64,000 nt of DNA from Meconema thalassinum (Eukaryota; Arthropoda; Insecta; Orthoptera; Tettigoniidae): NCBI GenBank assembly GCA_946902985.2, contig OX336391.1, positions 148,317,545-148,381,544 of the forward strand, written 5' to 3'. Below the pieces are notes generated by a model. That model ran no database searches. It had not been told where the DNA came from and was given only the letters and a program-made list of their open reading frames with translations. Below, in pieces: positions 44,025-55,800 of this stretch. The translations under genes were made by a program, and so were the position numbers. Every line of letters begins with the position of its first letter. Position 1 is the stretch's first letter.

Positions 44025-44883
44025 TCTCTACTTAGTATAAAACTAAGTCCCCGATTCTTGGATGTCACGGGTAATCTCGAGAACCACTGGATGGATTTTG
44101 ACGCGGCTTTCGCCATTCTGTAAAGGATATCTCGAGGAAGGTTTCTGTAGAAAATAATTTATTCATGATCAAAGAAAGCCAAGCAGTAACGATTTCAGTG
44201 AAAAAGTTGAAAAATAACCTGGCGTCCGTGCGCTTTTTAAGCTTGGGCTGGGCCAACCGTTAAAGATATCAATATACTATGAGTGAAAAGAATTGTTCAG
44301 CATAAAAAGTTCTACAAAAAAGTCTGGGAGAGCATACCTCTATCTTCAATACATCGCCCACTATAAGTGTTCTTATGTTTTCATTTCTTCCAACAATCTC
44401 CATTCAATTACTGAGGCGACAGTTTACGAGCTAGCTACGGGGGAGCCTATCGCCCCAGTTAGAACCTAGCTAGCGGGCGAGCCTATTACCCCAGATACAG
44501 CCAGCAGCAAACTGTCGAGTCGTGTTGAGTTAAGACTTCAGAGAAGAATGGTTGTGTTTGGAAGTTCCCTGGAAGTGCAACTCGGCTTTTCTTCATTTCG
44601 CCTGTGAACTTGCCGTTCCGCAAAATACACAGTCAAGTTAAGATTGGATGGAAGGGGGATTTGTGTTGCATGCACCTCGCCATTCTTAAATTACGTCTGA
44701 CAAGAATTCGTTGCACATGCATCTCCATAATAATATTATAATTAATAGTCCAGTCAGTGATTTTAACCCATCATGCCGAGACGTAAAACGGATATAGGTC
44801 GTAGTTTATTGACATTGAAAAAGAGCGCTTATCACATAATGCAGGTATAACTGTTCCCGGGCGAAGCCGGGGCGGGTTGCTAG
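44025..44883 (+). mobile_element. Non-autonomous Helitron
   Basis: The 5' end is TCTCTACTTAG directly after an A. The 3' end is CTAG directly before a T (A|TC...CTAG|T). A hairpin CCCGG-GCGAAG-CCGGG lies about 8 bp upstream of CTAG. These are the classic Helitron termini and insertion site. No Rep-helicase frame is present in the 859 bp. Confidence 0.87.
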
Positions 44884-45040
44884 TCAACTAATACAGTCTG
44901 ATGTTTGCGTGACGAATGAAACATGACTTGTAATTCCCTAATTTTTTTGTGTAGTGAAGTGCACTAATTTGTAAGTGTGTTATTTATGTATTAATTTCAG
45001 TATTTTAAAAAATGGTAGCCTGACTACTAGCTGCTTTGAA

Positions 45041-45240
45041 CATTATCGTGTTGGAAACCATTTTTCAGTGTTGCCTTTGACATCGTAGTAATCGAAAACA
45101 CAAACAAACACAATTGTACCCAATTGTAATGGTGTTTCCCTAAACCGAAAATAATTTCCATGAGATTAATAAATTCAATTGGATGACTGATTCGATCGCT
45201 AACTGATCATTATCAGATCATTTACACTTAAAGGGCCGTT
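45041..45240 (-). repeat. Decayed Penelope terminal repeat
   Basis: TCAGTGTTGCCTTTG and GATTAATAAATTCAATTGGATGA match the Penelope repeat. The hammerhead region near 45181-45217 is heavily mutated (CTGATAA for CTGATGA on the minus strand). Confidence 0.68.
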
Positions 45241-45840
45241 TTCACCAACTCCTTACTAATGATTAGTTAGTTAATTCCTATTTAACTTAAATACGAGAGT
45301 TAATGAGTGATTATCGTTGATGCATTTCACGAGGCCATTTGGGTTCCTAATTACTTAAATATGCTTTACGGCTGTCGCGCATCGTGGACTTCGTTTCACC
45401 CTGGAGAAACAAGGCGGACGAATCAAGAAGCGTGTAGCAATGATTGTTTCTTGGGATGCTTCCTTCAGATTTTCTGGAACATAATTATAAAGAGAGAAAA
45501 ATAAAGAACAACTTATTCGTGGCAAAAGCTTAAAATGATATGAACAAAGGATTTAGGAGAACTGGCAGTTGTGTGTAACCATTATTTAATTAGTTAAGTA
45601 GGGCACGCTCTCCTTGTTGTTTTCGTAGTGTAAGCAGTTTCGTTGCAGACTCTTGAGTTCGTTATGCAGCGCTGGAAGAAGTTCGAATCCCACTTCGGAT
45701 ATGTGTTTATTTTATGGTATTAAACATTGTCATAATCATATTTTACATTCATATGGATGAAACCTCGCCTGAAACTCAGAAACAAACCGCGGTAGAGGTA
45801 GAGTTCAGCTGTTTCCCTCCACTTTAACGATGCTTTAGAG

Positions 45841-46474
45841 CAGTGGTTCCCAACCTGGGGTACGCGTACCCCTTGGTGGTACGCAACGAACCGGTCAGGG
45901 GTACGCCAAAAGTAAACGGTAATGGCGAGCGCCATGTTCCCATCGTACGTGTCAGTCGTAATGTACCGGCGCGGCGCGCAGTGCCGTCTTATTAACGCAC
46001 GTCAATGTCAATGCTGCAACCCTAGTCACTTTCTCCGCTGTAGTCTACTGCTATTGTCTTGATTTGTCTATTTTTGCCAAACAAACAAATCGCTAGAATT
46101 AATTGATTTTCAATGAAATCAAAATTAAAAAATATTCTTTACTCTAAGTGTTCATTTTCCTCAGATAAATGTTAATACAACTTCATTTTCACAAGTAAAT
46201 AAAAGTAGAATTGAAAAATATATTTAGCATTTTATTGAAATGAAATGCATACTAACAGCAAACATATAACACATTAAACAGAATATTAGTTATACTGTAT
46301 TCAAAAAAATAAGTTATAAATAGTTGTAAGTTATTTTTATTAATGTTTTTATTACGTTTTGCACATATTGCCCGTAAAATATTAAACGTTTTAAAAGTTT
46401 ACTTTTTAGGGGGTACTATTTTTGATAAATATGTATAAAGGGGTACGGGAGGAAGAAAAGGTTGGGAATCGCTG
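45841..46474. mobile_element. hAT-type MITE
   Basis: Perfect 8-bp TSD CTTTAGAG (45833-45840, 46475-46482). Inverted ends CAGTGGTTCCCAACCT and CAGCGATTCCCAACCT match at 14 of 16. A subterminal palindrome GGGGTACGCGTACCCC lies at 45858-45873. There is no coding sequence in the 634 bp. Confidence 0.93.
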
Positions 46475-46889
46475 CTTTAGAGAGTTGAGTGGTCAGATTT
46501 GGCCATTTATCGAAATTGCTTGTTAGTGGTAAGTGAACGTGCGTTTCTGTTTGATGAAATGCTCGTGCAAGGTTAAATAACATTTAATGATGAATTAAGA
46601 GATAATTGACGTTGGTGAAAACGGACAAAGGCCGTTAAATCTATGTCCACAAGTATATGAGTGATGGTATTTACAATTTACAAATTTTGACAAGCTGCAA
46701 AAGTTTGTAATAATTTCTGTAACTAAATAAATGTATATATGTCCGATTCGATTGAACAAACCTTGCAGTTTGACAGATCAAGTATGAATAAATTACACTA
46801 TTATATGATCACGAACTATCTTTTACCCAAGGTATCGGTTTGCTTTATGAATTGATATCGTACTGTCGTAAATTTCAGACAATACCATC

Positions 46890-47190
46890 AATGGCTCGAC
46901 AATATTTGTTTCACAACAGCGAAGGCTGGCCACCATGACAAAACTAGAGGCATTCAATGTGGATCCATCGAAGAATGCTATAAATAACTAATATTGCAAA
47001 ATAATATAGATGGCCGACGAGGACGTGGCAGAAGACAAATGACCTGGCTTCAGAACATAAAGGAATTATCAAACATTCAATCTGCTGGAGAATTATTCCG
47101 GCTTGCGGAAGACAGAAATGCTTTCGCCATGGTAATCGCCAACGTTTGTGGGTCTGAACACGGCACTTTAAGAGGATGATGAAGAAAATT
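46890..47190 (+). pseudogene. LINE C-terminal relic
   Basis: The frame GRRGRGRRQMTWLQNIKELSNI...ELFRLAEDRNAFAMVIANV is the conserved C-terminal end of RTE-type endonuclease-reverse transcriptases. It ends at AGGATGATGAAGAA. The rest of the element is unrecognisable. Confidence 0.72.
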
Positions 47191-47846
47191 CCTCTGGAGT
47201 TATCAGTAAAGCCTTGAGCTAGGACGTATTGGTTAGTGGTAAGATTGTCTCTGCTGTAATAGTAGCAAAAATATTAACCACGATGGTTATAGAAGAATAT
47301 CCCGTATTGTTATGTTAAGATATTGTTGTTTAAAGTGGCGGAACAGCAAGGTTATCTTCCCCTATATTCCGTATTGACTTACAATGATTCGATAAACTGG
47401 GAAACGCCTACCAATATAGTCTACATATTTATTGAACTTAACCTATCTAAAGATCAGAGAATATGTTTCAAATCGCGATAGATTCTTCATCACATGTTAA
47501 TCAAAGAAGTTTAAAATTAATTTCATAGGTAGGAAGTCTAATTAAAACTAATTATCATAGTAGACTAAAATAAAACCAATCAAATCAATAATTGAATTGC
47601 ATCTACATAAAGATATATGAAGAAACCCCTTTCAATAACAAAGCAAAACAAAACAGATAACGTTCAGACGTGCAAAATAAATGTAAATGAAGAATGTCTT
47701 CCTCAGTAAATTTAAATTACAGGACAAAACTTGTAGAAAAAGAGACTTGTACAGTAAGGTATTCAATATGCCATGATACTTATTGACAGGCCACGCCGAA
47801 TATGTCAATTTTAATAAGCATCAAAATGAGACTCCTACCAGAACAA
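47191..47846. other. Unassigned AT-rich sequence
   Basis: Nothing supported is seen. Confidence 0.4.
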
Positions 47847-47848
47847 TA

Positions 47849-49079
47849 CATGGTGGGCCATAAGTCAGTTGTCACTAGCAATCCTAAGACTTTATTTTGC
47901 CTAGCGTAGCCAGTTGACACTAGCAGTTTGAGGTTAAGTTGTTTGCTGTTATCTGAGAAACAATGAAAAGAACGTAACTACAAAACAGCGTGTATTTGTT
48001 TTGCAAACATGGTAGAAACATTACAGTGATATTTGTGATTTGTTTGTGGAACGTTTTCCAAACATCCAACCTCCATCTCGACAAGGTATCTACAAATTAA
48101 ACCGACTTGGTAGCGGAGCTTCCTCGTTCAGGTAGGCCAAAGTCTGTTACTACAGAAGAGAATCTTAATGTTGTCGTGCAGTGTTTTGTGCAATCGCCAA
48201 AGAAATAACAAAGAAAAGCGTCCAAGGAATAAGGAATAGCAAGAACAAGCCTACGAAGGATACGGAAACAGCTGAAATTGAGACCATGTAGGCCTACTTT
48301 ACTTCAAGGCCTCAATGAAGACGATCCGGACAGGCACATGCAATTCTGCGAGTTGTACACAATCCGACAAGAAGCCGATTCCAACTTTTACAAAAGCGAC
48401 GAAGCAACTTTTAGGTGAATGGCACAGTGAAGAGTCACAACTGTGTCGACTGGGATTCTACGATTCCTCATCTAGCGATGGAGACAGAGTTAAACTCTTC
48501 TGGCGTGAGTATATGGGCAGGGAATTTCAGCGGTGGGGTAATCGGGCCTTAAGTATTTAACGGTATTGTCAATTCTGTAAATTACTTAGATATGCTTCAA
48601 GAAGTGTTGTTGGAACTGGAAAATAGTCCACTTTATGAACAACTGCAGCCGGTTAAGGAACAGTTCATATGGAAACAAGATGAAGTAACCTCGTATTATG
48701 GAGTTACTGTGAGAGACTTCCTAATTGTAAACTACTGAATGGCCTCCACGATCCCCAGATATCACACCCATGGATTTTTCAGTATGGGGTATATTGAAAA
48801 ATTAGGTTTATTCCCACAAGATTCGTGATGTCAAGCATTTGAAGGCGCAAATCCAATAAGAATTTGAAAACATACAGTCTTGTAAGATTTGCGACAACAT
48901 TTGTAAATCAGTGTTGAAAAATGCACTGTTTGCTTAGAACAGCATAGAAACCTCTTTGAGCATCTTTTGTAGGACCATTGAACTATACATGTATTTCTGT
49001 GTTGATAGTAAATTTGTATTTTCATTTTAGTATTATTGCACCGTACACATTTTTGACAACTGACTTATTGCCCACCCTA
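47849..49079 (+). mobile_element. Mariner-like element, decayed
   Basis: Inverted ends share TGGGC(C/A)ATAAGTCAGTTGTC (47855-47875 and 49053-49074) and TA duplications lie outside (47847-47848, 49080-49081). A plus-strand transposase is discernible in pieces: LRKQLKLRPCRP-like at about 48260, LNEDDPDRHMQFCE at about 48310, and PRSPDITPMDF-like near 48745. Multiple stops and frame changes disable it. Confidence 0.82.
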
Positions 49080-49553
49080 TATAAAAAAAAACGAAAAAGA
49101 AACTATGAAATGATGTGTTGAAATTATATGCTTTAATACCCAAAAGATGGCTTGTTGTCACACCTGTGTAATAAACGTGTGCACTCAGTGTAAGAGAATT
49201 GGAGAGTGCATGCTGTCTCACTCCATTCAACCAGGTAACCTGTGATATTTCACCAGAATGAAACACTAATGTAATTAAGAACATTCTTTCTGTTTTCATC
49301 GCATTAATTAAGCCCTGCACAGGATGAAACTGCAATTACTTTAGCCGCCTATTGATCGCAAGAGCGTTTGTATAAAGTTATTTAATAAATTGCTACTAAT
49401 GATTAAAGCGGAAATAAATGTCCCTTGAATGTGAGGCGCGACAAAGGTTGTGTGCAACTGAGAGAGGCGTATTCCGCACAGCAGTAGCTCAACTGGGAGA
49501 ACGGTGGAGATGGGAGCTTCACCGTTAAGAAATCCTAGGTTTTAAAAGCCGTC

Positions 49554-50135
49554 GTTGTTGTTTCTTATTTTAGGGGCTGCGACATCGTGGTCATATAGCC
49601 TTGCATATTTGGGTATGATAATAATATCGTATGGCCTCGGGAGCCGGGTGCAAGCTTTATTATTTGACACCCAGAGGGTAGCTTGCATGTCGAATTTCGT
49701 TGTTCCTTGACTATGAAAGTCAAGGAGGTTAGATGTTAGATATCTAAGCTCCTTGAACACTAAAGCGCTTTCTAGTAGAGAAATGAGGAACTTTGTGTTG
49801 GCGGAAACTCCCGAGATTAATTTTGCCATTATGAACTCGGCCTACTGAATTCAAATGGGTTCTTTGATATGCCAACATCGTATGACATGCGTATCGTATT
49901 TTTGCCGCCTTTCAAAAATCACTTACCATGGCCAGGAGCGAACCTACAATCTTGGGGTTAGTAGACCGACACGATATCCACTCACCCACCTGGCTGTACT
50001 AGTGTGTGTATTTTTAAATTGGGATAGGATTGGGAAGGATGCGGCCGTGGCTTTAAGGTAGGAACAATCCCAGTATTTGTCTGGAGTAGAATTGGGAAAT
50101 CACTTCCAGGATGGCTGAGGTGGGAATCGAACCCT
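49554..50135 (-). mobile_element. SINE gamma interrupted by SINE beta
   Basis: Gamma tail sequence is at 49554-49612 and gamma body and head at 49991-50135 (B box GGTTCGATTCCC inverse near 50122). About 45 bp of gamma consensus is missing at the junction. Confidence 0.78.
49614..49990 (-). mobile_element. SINE beta nested in SINE gamma
   Basis: It runs from the tail ATAATAATATCGTATGGCC to the head CACTCACCCACC. No TSD is detectable because gamma sequence was lost at the insertion. Confidence 0.82.
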
Positions 50136-50243
50136 TCTCTTCTCAATTGAGATTTTATGTCTATAGACATTTTTAATTGATTTAATTTCAGCCTTCACAT
50201 CCAGTCCCCCCAATTAACTGTTTCTCATTAAGTTCGTTATGAA

Positions 50244-50624
50244 GCGGCTTCGGTCGCGTAGTCGGTAGCATACTGAACTGCTATGGCCAAGTTCGCGGGT
50301 TCAAACCCGGCCGATGTCGTCCGATTTTTAAGAGCGTTACAATCTATCAGTTTGCCTTCCTTCGGAGGGGAAGTAAAACCAGAGGGTCCATGGCCATAGA
50401 TTTATTGCATGTAAAAGAACCTACCACTACAATTGGTAGCGTGTAGCAAAATTTGTAGGTTATTATTTGGCTGGTTAAAAACACTCTATCAAGTTTCAAC
50501 GTTCGACGCTAGGTGATAGTGACAGTAGCATCTGGTAACAAAAGTTGGAACTAATTGTTGGGAGTCCACGGGCGTTCAATTAAAATACCCTGCTTTGGCC
50601 ATTCGGCTGCAATTCATAAATATA
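50244..50624 (+). mobile_element. SINE alpha with a third 3' end (type III)
   Basis: A 17-bp TSD with two mismatches (attaagttcgttatgaa 50227-50243; attaagttcattataaa 50625-50641) bounds it. Head and body are alpha. After GGAACTAATT the 3' part is GGGAGTCCACGGGCGTTCAA to TTCGGCTGCAATTCATAAAT, unlike types I and II. Confidence 0.8.
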
Positions 50625-50745
50625 ATTAAGTTCATTATAAACACTCTGGAAAAAAGTCACCTTTTAAATTTGTGTTGCAATAGTCTTTGTCTTTTATGTT
50701 CCATAATACAGGGTATTGCTGTTAGACGTAAGAAATTCCATAATA

Positions 50746-51186
50746 TTATTTATGTTCGACCCTGACTATTATGTGTCAGTAAACTGTATCATAATGATGG
50801 TCATTATAACACTATTTTTCATTATGAAACAGTTTCTCCCACCAATCACAGCTCAAGAAACAGTTGTTTGACCAATTAGATAAGGTTAGCATCGCACCTG
50901 CGTGGAGATCCAAGGCCTTCTAAACTGCGTTGCCTAGTGTCATATTGGGGTATTCGAGAAGGCCATGGTCAAATACAAGGCATTCTCTGCGTCTAATGCG
51001 CTCTGTTCAGTACATAAAACTGGCGAAATCTCGACAGATATTTATGAATATTTATGTTCGAACATAAACTAGTTATAATAATTATAGTCGAACATAAACA
51101 GTCTTATGCAACTCGCCTATAATGGTAATTAAGACACTCGTGTCTTAATTATAGCCATTATAGGCTCGTTGCATAATGTACTATTA
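50746..51186 (+). repeat. Unclassified element, copy 1
   Basis: It begins TTTATGTTCGACCCTGACTA and ends TTGCATAATGTACTATTA. It shares its ends and several internal blocks (CATAATGATGGTCATTATAA, CACCAATCACAGCTCAAGAA) with an inverted copy at 53984-54560. Near the right end a long palindrome lies at 51105-51172. Confidence 0.7.
51105..51172. repeat. Long palindrome (hairpin)
   Basis: Arms TGCAACTCGCCTATAATGG / CCATTATAGGCTCGTTGCA enclose a second inner arm TAATTAAGACAC / GTGTCTTAATTA with a 2-base TC-type loop region. Copy 2 lacks the inner palindrome. Confidence 0.75.
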
Positions 51187-51626
51187 CGTTCCACTTCATC
51201 TTTCAACAGAATACCCAGAGAAGTTCAGTAAATGAGAGAAAAGGAACAACGTAAGCCTATTTTAAACACGTGGTTTGAACTCGCTAGCTAGTTGGCTACT
51301 GAGCGAGTGGAACGTTTTGTGTTTCATCGTCACTATCAGACTAGCTGACTCGCCCGCTTCTAAACTCGTCGGCTAGTTGCTAGTCAACTCGCTCAATGTA
51401 ATCGAGCCTTTTGACATTCAGACTGTTGGTTTATATATTTACTTTCTGTGTGTTCCAATCTATCGCCATTATATGTTACGATTTAAGACAAGGATTGAAG
51501 TTCAAATAAAGTGTGCTATCGTGCGTGTGTCACTTGAAGTGCTTTTGCGTTCCTTGCAATTTAACCCTTTATATAGCAGATTATTTTTTTCTAATTTATA
51601 TTTCAATTGTTGGCCTATTTCCATTT

Positions 51627-53075
51627 TATGAAAAAATAGTCTTAGGAGATCTCCTTTTGTCTGTGTGTCTGTGTGTGTGTGATTCGTGTGTATGCCCCCC
51701 CCCCCTAATAACTTCTAAACTGCTAGAACGATATCAATGAAACTCAGTAAGATCATAGCACCATTCTGGCCGACTCCGACCGTGCCCTTCAAATTCTATT
51801 GTCTCTCACCAATCCAACATGGCGGCTGTGCGAAATATTTCACCAGCATTCATTATCTCCCAAACTATTACAGATATCATCCTGAAATTTTGTACGGTAA
51901 TAAAGGGCACTACTAGAAGTTCACCTATGAGACTTTCCAAAACCTGGTAACTACAAAACCAACATGGCTGCCAAGCGAAGCTGAGACTTTTAAATAGACT
52001 TTTCTCGCGATTTAACAATCCAAATGTAATGAAACTTGGTACAGCAAATGTTTATACACATTGTAATCCACTGCCGTCTAATTTAGTTCACTTGTTTACA
52101 TAACCTCCAAATGGAGAATGTGCGGAATATTTCACTGGCATTCTATATCTCCGAAACTATTACAGATATCACCGTGAAATTTTGTACGGTGATAAAGGGC
52201 ACTGATACAAGTTAATCTATGTAACTTTCAAACACCTGTAAAGTACAAAACGAACATGGCGGCCAAGCGAAATAGAAACATTTTTAATAGACTTTTCTCG
52301 TGATTTAACCATCTGAGCGCAGTGAAACGTGGTACAGTAAATGATTATACATATTGTAATGTACTGGCATCTAATTTAGTTCAATTGTTTACATAACCTC
52401 AAGATAGAGGCTGTGTGAAATGTTAAACTTAAGTTTTTATCATGCGATCGAAGTGAAAGTTTGAATAATGAAGCTACGCAATAATTTTCCCTTAATGGCA
52501 CATAAATCTATGCCCTATACTTATAACAATCCAAAATGTCGAGCATCCGAAATATTTTGACGGTTCTCAATCTCTACGAATCTTTTATGTTCATAGAGGC
52601 TATGAACATAAGTTCACCTATAGGACTTTCAGTAATCTGGTGAGCACAAATCCAACATGGCGGCGACGCGAATTACAAATATTTAAATGGACGTTTCTCG
52701 CGATTTAACCATCCGAGTGCAGTGAAATTTTGCACGTTAAATGCTCCTACAAATGTTAATCCACAGGCATCTAATTTATTTCAATTGTTTTCATAACCAC
52801 AAGATGGCAGCTGTGCGAAATTTTAAAATCTCGTTTTTACTTCTTGTGTCCCAATCATGCGATTGAAGTTTGAATACCACACTTACACAATAATCTTCAT
52901 GTAATAGTACATAAATAAAAAGCCAACCTGGCGACCATATGAAATATTTAGACGGTTCTCAATATCTACGAATCTATCGCAACAATCAAACTGAAATTTT
53001 GTATGTTGATAGAGGCAATTAACATGAGTAGGATATATGAAAATAGGCTGTACAGTTCTTCACGGAACTACTTGT
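51627..53075 (+). mobile_element. Second element with about 292-bp tandem repeats
   Basis: Its 5' part (AAAAATAGTCTTAGGAGATC, TGTGTC repeats, a C run, CTAATAACTTCTAAACTGCT) and its 3' end (GAAAATAGGCTGTACAGTTC then TTCACGGAACTACTTGTT) match 36010-37402. Internal units marked by AACATGGC(T/G)GCCAAGCG recur at 51961 and 52253 (292 bp), with another at 52654. The hairpin AGTTC-TTCACG-GAACT is at the 3' end. Confidence 0.6.
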
Positions 53076-53416
53076 TTTAATTTAAATTTTCATTTCAGCT
53101 CTAAGTTTTATTTTATTTATTATAATTTTAATTTTGATTTTAGTTATTATTCAATATTATTAATTTTATTAAAGTAAATTTAAAATATTTTCTTTATTTA
53201 TTATTTTCAATTTTATATTTTTAAAATTTTTAATCTTAATTTGATTTTAATTTTTAGTGTGTTTTATTTTAATTTGTATATTTATGTTTTATTTTATTGT
53301 ATAATTTTAATATTTTTGGTTATATTTGCTAGTTTTTTTATCCAGCACCATAGTTCAAGGAGACGCATAATTATAATATTTGCCTTTCAGAAATATTACA
53401 TCTACAGTACAAGATT

Positions 53417-53843
53417 AGCGGCTTCGGTGGCGTAGTCGGTAGCATGCTGAACTGCTATGCCCAAGATAGCGGGTTCAAACCCGGCCGAAGTCGACGGATT
53501 TTTTAAGAGCGTTAAAAATCCTTCAGTATGCCTTCCTTCGGAGGGGAAGTAAAGCCGGAGGTCCCATGTCATAGATTTATGGCATGTTAAAGATCCTTGC
53601 ACAGACTAAACTTGTGTAAAGCAAAATTTGTTAGGTTAGATTTCGTCAGAACGCTCTATCAAAGTTCCAACGTTCACCACTAGGTATCATTGATATCTGG
53701 TGGCGAAAGTTGGAACTACTTGAAATTGAACGGAACTTGTAGCTCGCCCTTTAGGGTGTCCGCTGGAAGCAGCTACAGACTCAGGCGAGCCGAACATGTC
53801 CTCGGACACTCCCGGCATAAATGCCATACGATAAATAAAATAA
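53417..53843 (+). mobile_element. SINE alpha type II, full copy
   Basis: Perfect TSD agtacaagatt (53406-53416, 53844-53854). It has head GGCTTCGGTGGCGTAGTCGG, B box GGTTCAAACCC, and the type II end GGCGAGCCGAACATGTCC to GCCATACGATAAATAAAATA. Confidence 0.9.
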
Positions 53844-53983
53844 AGTACAAGATTTTTTTTTATTCGGCTGAAAGTTTCAACTATTAGCACCTTTGATAAT
53901 AGTCTACAAACTCTTTTTTATAGTAGGTGGTTAATACAGACCACTATCCTATAAATGGTCAATATGAATGCTTTTGTCATACG

Positions 53984-54560
53984 ATAATAGTACATTATGC
54001 AACGAGCCTATAATGGCTATAATAGGCGAGTTGCATACGACTGTTTATGTTCAACGATAATTATAACTTTATTATATGTTTTAACATAAATATTCATAAT
54101 TATCTGTCCAGTCACTAGAATGTTGTGATCGGGTGCTGCGCTGGGTAGGATATCTCTGTTCTCCAAGCTCTCTGGCCGACCGACGCATGCGCTCTGTATG
54201 CTTCAATGCCATATGTGCAGATTTTGCACCAGTATTCAGTAAAGCTGTCACCGAAGTAGTTTGAAAACAACGCGTTGTGTAGAAATTGGATTTGGGGATA
54301 TTAAGGTACAGTGCTATTTCTTGTCTCATATTCACCAGTTTATTTACGCGAACATATGGACGGTGCACTTTCGGTAATTTGTATAGACATGTTGGATTTT
54401 GAGCGCATGCGCGAAGGTATCCTTATCTAATTGGTCAAACAGCTGTTTCTTGAGCTGTGATTGGTGGGAGAAACTGTTTCATAATGAAAAATAGTGTTAT
54501 AATGACCATCATTATGATACAGTTTTCAGACATATAATAGTCAGGGTCGAACATAAATAC
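53984..54560 (-). repeat. Unclassified element, copy 2 (inverted)
   Basis: This is the inverted relative of 50746-51186 but about 135 bp longer. It ends 74 bp before the rdgA-type exon, so part of it lies inside the intron close to the splice acceptor. Confidence 0.7.
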
Positions 54561-54633
54561 ATTTATTCGAAACTTCTGTATTTCCATTATAATTAGCAAA
54601 ATGTGTTTACTAATGTCCTATTGTTTGTTGCAG

Positions 54634-54837
54634 AAGCACGGGCCACGCATGAAGTGCTCGGCGTGTAAGATCATCGCCCATTCTAGCTGTATCTGCATCC
54701 TGATGGACCGGATCCGCTTCACGTGTAAGCCCACGTTCAGGGATGTGGGAGTAAGGCAGTACCGGGAGCAGACGTGTATCCACCACCACTGGGTGCACCG
54801 GCGCTCCCAAAAGGGCAAGTGCAAGCAGTGCGGCAAG
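54634..54837 (+). CDS. rdgA: Diacylglycerol kinase (rdgA / DGK zeta-iota type), internal exon
   Basis: This 204-bp exon has 68 codons, phase 0 at both ends. The acceptor is TTGTTTGTTGCAG (ending 54633) and the donor is AAG|GTAAGT (intron from 54838). It encodes HGPRMKCSACKIIAHSSC, the second half of the first C1 zinc finger (Cys and His ligands intact). Next comes RFTCKPTFRDVG, and then HHHWVHRRSQKGKCKQCGK, which starts the second C1 finger with its His and CxxC ligands. These fingers lie N-terminal to the kinase domain of DGK enzymes, which convert diacylglycerol to phosphatidic acid at membranes and, in insects, serve phototransduction. The match is to the zeta/iota/rdgA class by characteristic motifs. 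Remaining exons were not found; flanking introns are full of repeats. Confidence 0.88.
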
Positions 54838-55011
54838 GTAAGTCACATTTCAACTCTTCACTCTGTCTTGTTGACCATTTCAGCCAAGTACAGAGAGTCC
54901 GCCAGGAAATCCGACCTATCGTGGCTAATTAACAGCACCTGCTCGCGGCAATCGAGAGGCCAGTTGCATACAAGTTTTGCCACGATTACGTCCACCATCA
55001 AGTCACTAAGC

Positions 55012-55800
55012 TCCCCCAGGGGCTCACATCTGGTGGGACGTGGGTTGGCGACCACGAGACCCCAGCTGAGTCCGACATTGCTTCTTCCACTTACTTGTGC
55101 CGGGCTCCTCTCCGTCTTCTTTCCTATCGGCCTCTCTTGGCCAACTCTTGTTCTCTTCCGACCCCGACGGTATTAGGGTGGACATTCCCGCCTTAATTGG
55201 CCCTTCTCTCGTCTTTCCTGGGCCATCCTTCTTCTAGGGATCAGCCTTCTCTCTCTTCATTATATCTCCTTTTCTCTTTAAGATTCCCGCACTGTTTTTG
55301 TTAATTGGCTCCCCGTGTATATAAATTCCCTTTAGCGATTTTTTTTTTGCATCTACTCTCCATTTTGTAGGTATTTTCAATCTATGTTGCATTTTGTAAG
55401 TTTTTCCGATCTAAATTGCATTTTGCGAGCGTTTTCAACCTCAATTGTATTTTGTAAAGATTGACGATCTAAATTGCTTTTTATTAAGTCTTTCAATGTA
55501 GGAGCAGGACATTTTAGTGAGTATTTTGAATTTAAATTGCATTTTGTGAGTATTTTCAACCTAAACCGCATTTTGCAAGCATTTTAAATCGAAATTGCAT
55601 TTTGTTTGGTGGGCATTTTGGAAGTATTTTGATTCTCAATTGCATTTTGTGGGTATTTTGAATCTACTGTAAATTACAATTTGTAAGTATTTTCAGTCTA
55701 AATTGCATTTTTTTTAGTATAGTCAATCCAAATGAGTAGTTTGAATCTACCGTACATTTTGTAAGCATTTTGAATTTCAATTGCACTTTGTAAGTATTTT
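55012..55800 (+). repeat. Composite minisatellite element in intron, tailless
   Basis: The head CTCCCCCAGGGGCTCACATC...TTGGCTCCCCGTG (55012-55320) closely matches 41950-42280. A 30-bp-type array (55345-55800) follows. The conserved tail is absent. It begins 175 bp downstream of the rdgA-type exon. Confidence 0.8.
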
